Counted from the first letter of the stretch, positions 1-7,440 are shown. The stretch: 11,368 bases of DNA from Bacteroidia bacterium (GCA_025999315.1 BNXD01000047.1:1-11368), one strand, 5' to 3'. A program made the numbers and translations. The notes: generated by a model from the sequence alone, not told the origin.

Positions 1-93
1 CCCCCCAGCGGCAAAGCCGCTGCCGGGCGAGGGAGTCGGCAGTTTTGACAGGCAAAACTGCAAGATGAATATAATATGAGAAGTATTGTCATC

Positions 94-161
94 GCAGTTC
101 GCACAACTGCCCGCCTCCGCCCCCACACTCTGCGTGTGCTGGACGCTTTTTGGACGGCGGG
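94..161 (+). repeat. Two-hairpin module, copy A
   Basis: Hairpin I is a perfect 6-bp stem, GCAGTT/AACTGC (94-99 with 105-110). Hairpin II has an outer stem CCCGCC/GGCGGG (110-115 with 156-161) enclosing CACAC/GTGTG (124-128 with 134-138) around the loop TCTGC, followed by a T-rich stretch ending in GG. The same order recurs at 514-580 with different stem sequences but the shared core CCAC-CTCTGCG and T-run. The strand is arbitrary. Confidence 0.4.
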
Positions 162-301
162 CCGCGACCCGCAAAAGGCAACCATATACGTTCATCTGCT
201 CAGAAAGCGCAACAACACTTCGCAAATCGCCCCGCGGGGGCGAAGCAAACCCGGCATTGAGCGAGGGGCGGTTCAAAAATTGGCGCAGGTCCGAGCGCCC
301 G

Positions 302-446
302 GCGACGCCACCTGTTTGACGACGTTAGGCCCCTCAAGGGGACTAAAAGGAGGAGTTTTGGCGTCGCAGCGAGGGCCAAGGCAATTTAGCCCGTCGCTCA
401 CCGCCGGGCGGTTTTTCGTCCTTTTTGACACCAAAAAGGACCGCCC
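302..446 (+). other. Consecutive hairpin array (structured RNA candidate)
   Basis: Several stems follow one another. GCGACGCC (302-309) pairs with GGCGTCGC (360-367) around an inner hairpin CCCC-TCAA-GGGG (330-341). AGCGA-GGGC (368-376) pairs with GCCC-TCGCT (389-398) with one bulged G. ACCGC/GCGGT (400-412) runs into TTTTT and resembles a weak intrinsic terminator. GTCCTTTTTG/CAAAAAGGAC (418-441) is a perfect 10-bp stem with an ACAC loop, optionally extended by GGGCG/CGCCC (406-410 with 442-446), which would exclude the preceding hairpin. An AAAGGAGG string lies at 346-353 with no ATG close downstream. Function unknown. Confidence 0.35.
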
Positions 447-513
447 CGCGCGCAGCAGCCTCAAAAGACTTTTGACAACGGACAAACTTAAGGTCTATGG
501 CTAAACGTTGCAT

Positions 514-580
514 GTAGTTCGATCTTGCACGGCAAGACCGGCACAGCCGCAGCCACGCTCTGCGTTTTTTGGGCTGCGGG
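514..580 (+). repeat. Two-hairpin module, copy B
   Basis: Hairpin I is TCTTGC/GCAAGA (523-528 with 532-537), extended by CG/CG across an A-C mismatch. Hairpin II has an outer stem CCGCAGCC/GGCTGCGG (547-554 with 572-579) enclosing ACGC-TCT-GCGT (555-565) and a T-run on the 3' side. It matches module A (94-161) in order of parts, in the AGTTCG lead-in and in the CTCTGCG core, while the stems differ in sequence but still pair. It lies just upstream of the transporter gene. Confidence 0.4.
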
Positions 581-645
581 TCACCTTGATCGCGCCAATT
601 CTTCGCTTGGGGCAACTATTTTTTAAAATACACAACGGGGATAAC

Positions 646-1578
646 ATGAAAAGAGAGGAGGAGATACGGCAAAAAGCCATCATGCGAGCCTCGTGGGTGA
701 GCGCCTCGGGCAACGCGCTGTTGTCGCTCTCCAAGATTGGTGTCGGTCTGGCGGCGGGCAGTCTTGCGGTGCTGGGCGACGGCATCGACTCGGCCATCGA
801 CGTGGTGATCTCGATGGTGATGGTCTTTGCCGCCCACATCATCAAGCGTCCCCCCAGCCGCAAATATGCCTACGGCTACAACAAGGCCGAAGGCATCGCC
901 ACCAAGATGCTCTCGATGGTGATCTTCTACGCCGGGGTCCAGATGCTGGTCTCGTCCATACAGAGCATCGTCTCGAGCGAACCCCGCCATATGCCCGGCA
1001 TGATAACCATCTACGTCATCGTCCTTTCCATCGCGGGCAAGCTGCTGCTGGCGCTCTACCAGTATCGTCTGGGGCGCCGGGTCGACAGCAAGATGCTGAT
1101 AGCCAATGCGGTCAACATGCGCAACGATGTGCTCATCTCGACGGCGGTGCTGGTGGGGCTCGGCTTTACGTTCGTCCTCGAAATGCCTCTGCTCGACGCA
1201 GTAACGGGCTTGGCGGTCAGTCTGGTCATCCTCTATTCGGCGGTGGAGATATTTATGGACTCGGATGTCGAGCTGATGGACGGGGTGCGCGACACGTCGG
1301 TCTACAACAAGATATTTGAAGCCGTCGAAAGCGTTCCCGGAGCCAGCAACCCCCACCGCGTCCGCACGCGCCAGATCGGCAACCTCTACATGATCGATCT
1401 GGACATCGAGGCCGACGGCAACATCTCGCTCGACCGGGCCCACGCCATCGCCGACCAGGTCGAGAAAAATATCCGCCGTTCGATAGATGTCTACGACATA
1501 GTGATCCACGTCGAGCCCCACGGTCGCACCCACGACGTCGAAAAATTCGGCCTCGACAGGGAGATGATGCAGGAGTAA
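646..1578 (+). CDS. Cation diffusion facilitator (CDF) family divalent-metal transporter
   Basis: This 310-residue inner-membrane protein exports divalent metal ions by proton antiport, as known for the CDF family. A cytoplasmic N-terminus is followed by several hydrophobic segments (roughly residues 20-40, 50-66, 85-110, 118-137 and 160-200). The cytoplasmic C-terminal metallochaperone-like domain occupies about 205-295, ending with the conserved pattern IVIHVEPH. The TM2 metal motif is D48xxxD52 (DSAID), as in YiiP, but the TM5 motif reads N157xxxD161 (NMRND) where Zn transporters have HxxxD, so metal choice may differ from zinc. The frame is open back to 508, but the upstream codons cross the hairpin module at 514-580 and look noncoding, so I take ATG 646; family length supports this. 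It ends 21 bp before kduI and may be co-transcribed. Confidence 0.88.
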   Translation: MKREEEIRQKAIMRASWVSASGNALLSLSKIGVGLAAGSLAVLGDGIDSAIDVVISMVMVFAAHIIKRPPSRKYAYGYNKAEGIATKMLSMVIFYAGVQMLVSSIQSIVSSEPRHMPGMITIYVIVLSIAGKLLLALYQYRLGRRVDSKMLIANAVNMRNDVLISTAVLVGLGFTFVLEMPLLDAVTGLAVSLVILYSAVEIFMDSDVELMDGVRDTSVYNKIFEAVESVPGASNPHRVRTRQIGNLYMIDLDIEADGNISLDRAHAIADQVEKNIRRSIDVYDIVIHVEPHGRTHDVEKFGLDREMMQE

Positions 1579-1599
1579 TCATTTCAAACAGAATATATT

Positions 1600-2439
1600 A
1601 TGACAGATTGTAAATTGCGTTATGCGTCGTCTCCCGCTGATGCGGTGGGATACGACACCGATCGGCTGAGGGAGGAGTTTCTCATCGAGCGGGTGATGAC
1701 CCCGGGGCAGATATGTCTCACCTGCTCGATGTTCGACAGGATGATCGCCGGAGGGGCGATGCCCGTCGGGGAGAGGCTCGAACTCGAGGCGGTGGATTTG
1801 TTGCGCTCGGAGCGGTTCACTTCGCGTCGCGAGGTGGGGATCATCAACGTAGGCGGCGCGGGGACGGTAACCGTGGACGGGAGGCGTTATGAACTCGACT
1901 TCAAGGAGGCGCTCTATGTCGGCCGGGGCGAGAAACGGATATTTTTCGAGAGCGCGGACGCCGCAAAACCGGCCATGTTCTACCTCAACTCGGCGCCGGC
2001 CCACTGCGAATATCCCGACCGCAAGATCACCCGGGCAGATGCCGTAGTGATGGAGGCCGGGTCGGCCGAAGGGAGCAACCACCGCATCATCAACCGCATG
2101 ATCGTCAAGGAGGTGGTCCCGACGTGCCAGTTGCAGATGGGCATGACCGAGCTCAAGACGGGCAGCGTGTGGAACACCATGCCCGCCCACACGCACGACC
2201 GCCGCATGGAGGTCTATTTCTACTTCGAGCTGCCTGCCGACCACTCGGTGTGCCACTTTATGGGCCAGCCGCAGCAGACGCGCCACATCTGGATGCAGAA
2301 CCTCCAGGGGGTGATCTCCCCCTCGTGGAGCATCCACTCGGCGTGTGGCACGGCAGCCTACACCTTCATCTGGGGCATGTGCGGCGAGAATCTCGACTAC
2401 AACGACATGGACGGATGTCCGACCAACCGGCTTAAATAA
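1600..2439 (+). CDS. kduI: 5-dehydro-4-deoxy-D-glucuronate isomerase (KduI)
   Basis: Cytoplasmic cupin-fold isomerase that converts 5-keto-4-deoxyuronate, the product of unsaturated uronates released from pectin, alginate-like glycans or glycosaminoglycans, to 3-deoxy-D-glycero-2,5-hexodiulosonate. At 279 residues it matches the family (E. coli 278). The zinc ligands are present: H197 and H199 in MPAHTHDRRMEVYF, E204 in the same motif, and H246 in SPSWSIHSACG, one residue offset from E. coli H196/H198/E203/H245. The C-terminal GENLDYNDMD is also characteristic. The start ATG 1600 gives the full family N-terminus and has no Shine-Dalgarno, normal for Bacteroidetes. kduD, the next pathway enzyme, follows after 16 bp. 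Confidence 0.97.
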   Translation: MTDCKLRYASSPADAVGYDTDRLREEFLIERVMTPGQICLTCSMFDRMIAGGAMPVGERLELEAVDLLRSERFTSRREVGIINVGGAGTVTVDGRRYELDFKEALYVGRGEKRIFFESADAAKPAMFYLNSAPAHCEYPDRKITRADAVVMEAGSAEGSNHRIINRMIVKEVVPTCQLQMGMTELKTGSVWNTMPAHTHDRRMEVYFYFELPADHSVCHFMGQPQQTRHIWMQNLQGVISPSWSIHSACGTAAYTFIWGMCGENLDYNDMDGCPTNRLK

Positions 2440-2455
2440 TAAATAATATGAAATC

Positions 2456-3235
2456 ATGAAAGACATGTTTAGATTGGACGGCAAGGTGGCCCTGGTTACG
2501 GGGGCCTCTTACGGCATCGGTTTCGCCATCGCTTCGGCATTGTGCCGGGCGGGGGCCCGGGTGGTCTTCAACGCCCGGCGGCAGGAGTTGATCGACCAGG
2601 CGGTGGCCGAATATGCCCGCCAGGGGATGGATGTGCGCGGCTATTGCTGCGACGTTACCTCGGAAGAAGAGGTGCAACAGCTGGTTGCAACTGTTGCGCG
2701 CGAAGTGGGGCCGATCGACATTCTGGTCAACAACGCGGGCATCATCAAACGCATCCCGATGACGGAAATGTCGGTCGAGGAGTTCCGCCAGGTGGTGGAC
2801 ATCGACCTTACGGGGCCGTTCATCGTCTCCAAGGCGGTGATCCCGTCGATGATCGAGCGCGGCGGGGGCAAGATCATCAACATCTGCTCGATGATGTCCG
2901 AGCTCGGACGCGAGACGGTCTCGGCCTACGCCTCGGCCAAGGGGGGGCTGAAGATGCTCACACGCAACATCGCCTCCGAGTATGGCCGCTACAACATACA
3001 GTGCAACGGTCTGGGCCCCGGCTATATAGCCACCCCCCAGACCGCCCCGTTGCGGGAAGAGGGGCATCCGTTCAACTCGTTCATCCTGGCCAAAACCCCC
3101 GCCTCGCGCTGGGGAACGCCCGACGATCTGGCCGGGCCTGCCGTCTTCCTCGCTTCGTCGGCCTCGGACTTTGTCAACGGCCATATCCTCTACGTCGACG
3201 GGGGTATACTCGCCTATATCGGAAAACAGCCATGA
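2456..3235 (+). CDS. kduD: 2-dehydro-3-deoxy-D-gluconate 5-dehydrogenase / gluconate 5-dehydrogenase-like SDR (KduD)
   Basis: Short-chain dehydrogenase of 259 residues. After KduI, the expected reaction is NAD(P)H-dependent reduction of 2,5-diketo-3-deoxygluconate to 2-keto-3-deoxygluconate in the cytoplasm. The Rossmann motif TGASYGIG is at 15-22, NNAG at 92-95, catalytic S145, Y158 and K162 (ICSMMS...YASAK), and GPGYIATP at 187-194. The helix-4 position that is Asn in many SDRs is Asp117 (VVDIDLTG). Bacteroidales homologues are often annotated gluconate 5-dehydrogenase; adjacency to kduI favours the KduD role, but sequence alone does not separate the two. Its TGA overlaps the next start in ATGA, suggesting translational coupling. 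Confidence 0.92.
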   Translation: MKDMFRLDGKVALVTGASYGIGFAIASALCRAGARVVFNARRQELIDQAVAEYARQGMDVRGYCCDVTSEEEVQQLVATVAREVGPIDILVNNAGIIKRIPMTEMSVEEFRQVVDIDLTGPFIVSKAVIPSMIERGGGKIINICSMMSELGRETVSAYASAKGGLKMLTRNIASEYGRYNIQCNGLGPGYIATPQTAPLREEGHPFNSFILAKTPASRWGTPDDLAGPAVFLASSASDFVNGHILYVDGGILAYIGKQP

Positions 3236-4371
3236 GACGGGCGGCGATGTACATTATGCTGACACTGTGGACAGTGGCAGCATTCGGAGCAGGTCGGTCC
3301 GAGAGGGTCGAGGTGCGGATCAAAAACCCGATCGACATTGGGCGAAACAGCGAGAGCGTGAGGGTGGAGTGGGATGTTGTCGCCCGGCGGACGGGCGCGG
3401 CGCCCGCGGATGTGGTGGTGACCGACGCCCGGGGCAGACAGATACCCTCGCAGGTGCTCTACGAAGGCAAGACAGAGCCACAGGCTCTTTTGTTTCAGGC
3501 CGATGTGGCTTCGCGCGGGACGGCGCGCTACTATGTGGCCCGTGGCGTGAGGGACGACTACCCCGTCCGGGCCGGTGGGAGGTATGTCCCCGAGCGGCTC
3601 GACGATTACGCCTGGGAGAACAACCTGATCGCCTTTCGCCTCTATGGTCCTGCGTTGCGCGACCCGGTGGCCCCCGGCATCGACGTGTGGGTCAAGTCGA
3701 CCGACAAGATGGTGATAGACAAATGGTATGCCAAACCCGGAGGGCTCTATCACATCAACGACGGCGAAGGGATGGATTGTTTCAAGGTGGGCAGCACGCT
3801 CGGCTGCGGGGCTTCGGCGCCGGTGGTCGACGGTCATCTGGCGTTGTATGGCAACTATGCCACATGGCAGACCCTCGACAACGGTCCTCTGCGCACCACC
3901 GTAAGGCTCACCTATGGCCCGTCCGTGGCCGGACAGACGCAGGTGGCCCTCGAAAAGGTCATCTCGCTCGACGCCAACACCCGATTCAACCGGATGATCG
4001 ACCGGTATACCGGTTCGTTCACCTCCATGAACATCGCGGCGGGGCTTGTCCTGCATGGCGATGCCGAGACAGTAACGGACAACTCGCCGCACCCCTCATA
4101 CGCATGTGTGGTCGAGCAGGCCTCCGACTCGAAGGATCCGGTGCGCGACGGCAAGATCTACATGGCGGTGGTGATGCCCGCCTCGACGGATTGCCGCCGG
4201 GTGGACGACCATCTGGCGCTTGTGGCCGGGGTCGCCCCCGGTCGCGAGCTCCACTACCTCATGGGCGCAGGGTGGAGCCAGGGCGGCATCACCGACACCG
4301 CGATGTGGGGCGCGCTCACCCGCCAGGAGATGATGAAGATGCGCTCGCCGCTCAAGGTTACGGTGAAATAG
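3232..4371 (+). CDS. Secreted DUF4861 family protein
   Basis: A 379-residue protein with a signal peptide (basic MRRAAMY, hydrophobic run to about residue 18, likely cleavage after FGA at residue 20), so it is probably periplasmic. I recognise it as the DUF4861 family of Bacteroidetes polysaccharide clusters, which has no function I can cite. The body is rich in beta-strand-like sequence, with patterns such as YAWENNLIAFRLYGP, DCFKVGSTLGCG and LHYLMGAGWSQGG that resemble conserved carbohydrate-enzyme loops. The start ATG 3232 overlaps the kduD stop by four bases, which fixes both the reading frame and the start. Its position behind kduI-kduD suggests a role in releasing or processing uronate-containing oligosaccharides; that is inference. 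Confidence 0.8.
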   Translation: MRRAAMYIMLTLWTVAAFGAGRSERVEVRIKNPIDIGRNSESVRVEWDVVARRTGAAPADVVVTDARGRQIPSQVLYEGKTEPQALLFQADVASRGTARYYVARGVRDDYPVRAGGRYVPERLDDYAWENNLIAFRLYGPALRDPVAPGIDVWVKSTDKMVIDKWYAKPGGLYHINDGEGMDCFKVGSTLGCGASAPVVDGHLALYGNYATWQTLDNGPLRTTVRLTYGPSVAGQTQVALEKVISLDANTRFNRMIDRYTGSFTSMNIAAGLVLHGDAETVTDNSPHPSYACVVEQASDSKDPVRDGKIYMAVVMPASTDCRRVDDHLALVAGVAPGRELHYLMGAGWSQGGITDTAMWGALTRQEMMKMRSPLKVTVK

Positions 4372-4431
4372 CTCTTCCCGGGGGTCGTGTTCCCATGGCC
4401 GTTATTCCAAAAAGAACAAAAAATACAACAA

Positions 4432-5175
4432 ATGGACAATCTGATATTCGGCATACGGCCGGTGCTGGAGGCTATCGAGGCGGGGCGGCAGGTCGACCGG
4501 GTCTTTTTTCGCAAGGAGGCCCAGGGGCATCTGCAGGTCGAGTTGCGTGGCATTTGCAGACAGCGGGGCATCGATGTTCAGGAGGTCCCTCCGCAGAAGC
4601 TCGACCACCTTGTGCGGGGCAACCACCAGGGGGTTGTGGCGCGGATGGCCTCCATCGCATACCTCTCGCCGGAGGAGATGCTGGCGGGAAAGCCCGAGGA
4701 CGAGACGCCGCTTGTGGTTGTGCTGGACGGAGTTACCGATGTGCGCAACTTCGGGGCCATAGCGCGCAGCGCCGAGTGCGCCGGTGCGCACGGCATCATC
4801 GTCCCGCTCAAGAACGGCGCGCCGGTCAACGCCGAGGCGATCCGCAGCTCGGCCGGGGCCCTGACGCGCATCCCGGTGTGCAGGACGGGCAGCATCCGCA
4901 ACACGGTCAAGATGTTGCAGAGCCATGGGTTGCAGGTGATCGCCGCCACCGAAAAGAGCTCCGAGCTGTTGTTCGACACCGACATGACCCTGCCCACGGC
5001 GATCATCATGGGCAACGAGGAGAAGGGCATCTCGCGCGAGACGCTCAAGCTGTGCGACCGACAGGTTGCCATCCCGATGATCGGGGCGGTGCAGTCGCTG
5101 AACGTCTCGGCGGCGGCGGCGGTGATGCTGTTCGAGGCGGTGAGACAGCGCATCGGCGAGAGTGTGAGCGAGTAA
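4432..5175 (+). CDS. rlmB: 23S rRNA (guanosine-2'-O-)-methyltransferase RlmB (SpoU/TrmH family)
   Basis: SPOUT-class methyltransferase of 247 residues, expected to 2'-O-methylate G2251 (E. coli numbering) in the peptidyl-transferase centre using SAM. The N-terminal substrate-binding domain (about 1-75, starting MDNLIFGIRPVLEAI) is followed by the knotted catalytic domain. All three SpoU motifs are clear: NFGAIARSAECAGAHGIIVP with the catalytic Asn and Arg, IIMGNEEKGIS, and IPMIGAVQSLNVSAAAAVMLFE. A GTG at 4387 would add 15 residues, but ATG 4432 matches the family N-terminus. It sits 60 bp after the DUF4861 gene and 87 bp before the GH30 gene, an unexpected place for a housekeeping gene. Closely related TrmH-like enzymes cannot be fully excluded. 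Confidence 0.93.
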   Translation: MDNLIFGIRPVLEAIEAGRQVDRVFFRKEAQGHLQVELRGICRQRGIDVQEVPPQKLDHLVRGNHQGVVARMASIAYLSPEEMLAGKPEDETPLVVVLDGVTDVRNFGAIARSAECAGAHGIIVPLKNGAPVNAEAIRSSAGALTRIPVCRTGSIRNTVKMLQSHGLQVIAATEKSSELLFDTDMTLPTAIIMGNEEKGISRETLKLCDRQVAIPMIGAVQSLNVSAAAAVMLFEAVRQRIGESVSE

Positions 5176-5262
5176 CGGCCGGAGTTCAAGCCTGCGACCA
5201 TGTCGCCCCGCGCCCGGCGTAACTTGTTAGACCTTAATCTAATATCATACACACAACGGGGT

Positions 5263-6714
5263 ATGAACACAGGATTTTTCAGACGCATTCTTCCCGTTCT
5301 CTCATGCCTTGCGGCGGCGACCGCCGTCCGCGCCGCCGAGACGGTCGATGTAAGCATCAATCCACGGCTGCGCCACCAGACTGTGGAGGGGTGGGGGGCC
5401 TCGCTCTGCTGGTGGGCCCACATGGTCGGCCGGTGGGACGACGAGAAGAAGATCGACGAGATCATCGACCTGATCGTCTCGCCCGACAAGCTCAACATGA
5501 ACATCTTCCGCTACAACATCGGCGGTGGCGACGACCCTTCGCACTACTCCCGTCCCGGTGCGCCGGGCCACATGGCTGCCGGCAAGGGCGTCAGGGCCGA
5601 GATGGAGGGTTTCAAGGACTCGCCCGGGGGCGCCTACGACTGGACCAGAGACCGGGGCCAGATACGGATCATGCTCAAGATCAAAGAGAAACGCCCCGAC
5701 GCCATCTTCGAGGCCTTCTCCAATTCGCCGCCCTGGTGGATGACCGTCAGCGGTTGTGCGTCGGGCAACGATCCCGGCACGGCCGACAACCTCGCCCCGC
5801 GCTACTACGATGCCTTTTGCGACTATCTGGTGACGGTCTGCAAACATTTCAAGGAGACCCACGGCATCGAGTTCCGCACGCTGGAGCCTTTCAATGAGTC
5901 GCTCACCGGCTACTGGCGATACAGGGGCGGTCAGGAAGGTTGCCACTTCGAGCCTTCGACGCAGATCGCCATAATCAAAAAACTCTATCCCAAACTGCAG
6001 GCCTCGGGGCTGAAAACCGTGATCTCGGCCTCGGACGAGACCTCTCTGACCCACTTCATCCGCATCCTCAACGCCTATCTGGACGATGGCAAGGTGTTGG
6101 AGATGATCGGGCAGCTGAACACCCACACCTACAGCGCCACCGACTCCCAGCGTCTGACGGTCGACGATCTGGTGCGTCTGACAGGCAAACCCTTCTGGCA
6201 GTCCGAGACGGGAACCTTCGAGAAGAAGGGCTTCACCAGCAACCTCGGTCTGGGACAGAAGTGTTTCGACGACATGCGCTTTATGAAACCCCGGGCGTGG
6301 CTCGACTGGCAGATCGTCTCGCCCGGCGACACATGGGGCACGATCCGCAGCAACCTGGTGGACGAACATTACGAACCGAACCGCTATTTCTATGTGCGGA
6401 TGCACGTTACGCGCTTCATCCGCCAGGGCTACACCATCGTCGACGCCGATCAGGGCAATACGCTGGCCGCCATCAGTCCCTCGGGCGACCGATTGGTGGT
6501 TTGTTTTATCAACCTGACGGGCAAAGAGAAACGGTTGCGGTGCGATCTCAACTCATTCCGCCCGACCGGCCCCGCCGGGCTGTATACGACCAGCGCGACG
6601 CAGAGCTGTGAGAAGGCTGCGCCCGTACGCGCCGGCAAGGACGGCCACATGGAGTTCGACGCGGCCGACCACACCATCACCACCCTCATCGTGCCCGGCA
6701 AGGTGAAGTTATGA
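5263..6714 (+). CDS. Secreted glycoside hydrolase family 30 protein, endo-beta-1,6-galactanase-like
   Basis: A 483-residue protein with a signal peptide (FFRRILPVLSCLAAATAVRAA, split as basic start plus hydrophobic core, cleavage near residue 25). The clan GH-A (beta/alpha)8 barrel spans about 40-390, with VEGWGASLCWWA at 41-52, the probable acid/base E212 in EPFNES, followed by the QEGCHF motif, and the probable nucleophile E315 in WQSETGTF. The C-terminal ~90 residues look like the GH30 beta-sandwich. The overall pattern resembles GH30 endo-beta-1,6-galactanases; substrate is inferred only. The usual NEP triplet reads NES. ATG 5263 is chosen because the signal peptide starts there; an earlier ATG at 5200 adds a charged stretch. 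The stop overlaps the next gene (ATGA). Confidence 0.85.
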   Translation: MNTGFFRRILPVLSCLAAATAVRAAETVDVSINPRLRHQTVEGWGASLCWWAHMVGRWDDEKKIDEIIDLIVSPDKLNMNIFRYNIGGGDDPSHYSRPGAPGHMAAGKGVRAEMEGFKDSPGGAYDWTRDRGQIRIMLKIKEKRPDAIFEAFSNSPPWWMTVSGCASGNDPGTADNLAPRYYDAFCDYLVTVCKHFKETHGIEFRTLEPFNESLTGYWRYRGGQEGCHFEPSTQIAIIKKLYPKLQASGLKTVISASDETSLTHFIRILNAYLDDGKVLEMIGQLNTHTYSATDSQRLTVDDLVRLTGKPFWQSETGTFEKKGFTSNLGLGQKCFDDMRFMKPRAWLDWQIVSPGDTWGTIRSNLVDEHYEPNRYFYVRMHVTRFIRQGYTIVDADQGNTLAAISPSGDRLVVCFINLTGKEKRLRCDLNSFRPTGPAGLYTTSATQSCEKAAPVRAGKDGHMEFDAADHTITTLIVPGKVKL

Positions 6715-7364
6715 CCGCGACCAAAGAGAGTTTCGGGGTTGCAAACGCCGACCCGGCTCGCGAGGGCGGTTGCGGCTGTGCGAAGAGCCCGACTGGGGCC
6801 GCGACGTTCGCAGGGAGCCGGAAGGCCGCTCTGTTGCTCGGGCTGTTGCGCCGGGAGATGAACGGTGCGGTGGCCGACAGCATGACCGCCCGCGGGGTGG
6901 TCTACGGGGTCAATTATGGGGTGAGCGCCGCTGCCATCCGCCGGATCGCCGCCGGTTTTGCTCCTGACCATCAGCTGGCCATGGAGCTCTATCGCAGCGA
7001 TGTGCGCGAGCTGATCATCGCCTCGCTCTTCATCGCCGATCCCCGGATGGTCGACTTGGAGCAGTTTTCCTTCTGGGAGGAGGGGGTTACGGGCAGCGAA
7101 GAGGCCGAGTACCTCGCCTTTGCGCTCATGGCCCGCACCTCGCTGGTCTGGGAGGCGTTCATGCGCTGGAGCGAGAGCGAACAGATGCTCCTGCGCTACC
7201 TCGCGGCGATGACCCTGCTGCGGGCGCTGGCCCTGCAGAGCGACACCTCGCGCTGGGACATGGCCCGCATCGGGGCGTTTGTGGCCTCGTCCGCCGCCTC
7301 GTCCGACCGTATGCTGCAAACCGCCGCCCTGAACCTCGGCGAGAGGCTCGGGCTCGCTTTTTAG
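6711..7364 (+). CDS. AlkD-like DNA alkylation repair protein (HEAT-like repeats)
   Basis: A 217-residue, largely helical protein. From about residue 38 it shows the pattern of the DNA alkylation repair (AlkC/AlkD-like) family: LLRREMNGAVADSM, a tyrosine-containing loop VVYGVNYGVS, IRRIA, and LYRSDVRELIIASLFIADP, then ALMARTS and a C-terminal helical series. Members are HEAT-like proteins that bind or excise alkylated bases; I cannot assign a catalytic aspartate with confidence, so activity is open. The first ~35 residues are low-complexity with a GCGC patch and are not family-like, but no alternative ATG exists before residue 50 and the four-base overlap with the GH30 stop supports ATG 6711. 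Cytoplasmic, no signal peptide. Confidence 0.7.
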   Translation: MTATKESFGVANADPAREGGCGCAKSPTGAATFAGSRKAALLLGLLRREMNGAVADSMTARGVVYGVNYGVSAAAIRRIAAGFAPDHQLAMELYRSDVRELIIASLFIADPRMVDLEQFSFWEEGVTGSEEAEYLAFALMARTSLVWEAFMRWSESEQMLLRYLAAMTLLRALALQSDTSRWDMARIGAFVASSAASSDRMLQTAALNLGERLGLAF

Positions 7365-7440
7365 TCGGTTCTGCTGCCGGGACGGTTGCGGGCCGCAAAA
7401 CCACAGTCGACAAGTAAAAACCAATAAAAACACACCGACC

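Larger units (their letters stand above)
1..645. other. Gene-free, hairpin-rich leader region
   Basis: I see no convincing protein gene here. The longest open frame (76-504, + strand) has an Arg/Thr/Ala-rich composition, no recognisable domain, and runs through strong inverted repeats, so I do not call it. The region holds many perfect hairpins: AGCGGC/GCCGCT at 7-21, GCAGTTTTG/CAAAACTGC at 39-61, GCAGTT/AACTGC at 94-110, TCGCCCC/GGGGCGA at 227-243, GTCCTTTTTG/CAAAAAGGAC at 418-441 and CCGCAGCC/GGCTGCGG at 547-579. No tRNA, tmRNA, RNase P or SRP signature was recognised. It may be decayed repeat DNA or structured RNA, and it contains the 5' leader of the transporter gene at 646. Confidence 0.6.

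Noticed and set aside
76..504. 142-residue open frame on the + strand, and shorter frames on both strands in the same region
   Set aside because: Arg/Thr/Ala-rich with no recognisable domain, it crosses several perfect inverted repeats, and long chance frames are expected in GC-rich DNA. It is better explained by structured or repeat DNA.
616..1533. Long minus-strand frames opposite the transporter, kduI, kduD, DUF4861 and GH30 genes
   Set aside because: Their translations are rich in His, Arg, Asp and Val repeats typical of the antisense of GC3-biased genes, and the + strand carries clear family motifs throughout.
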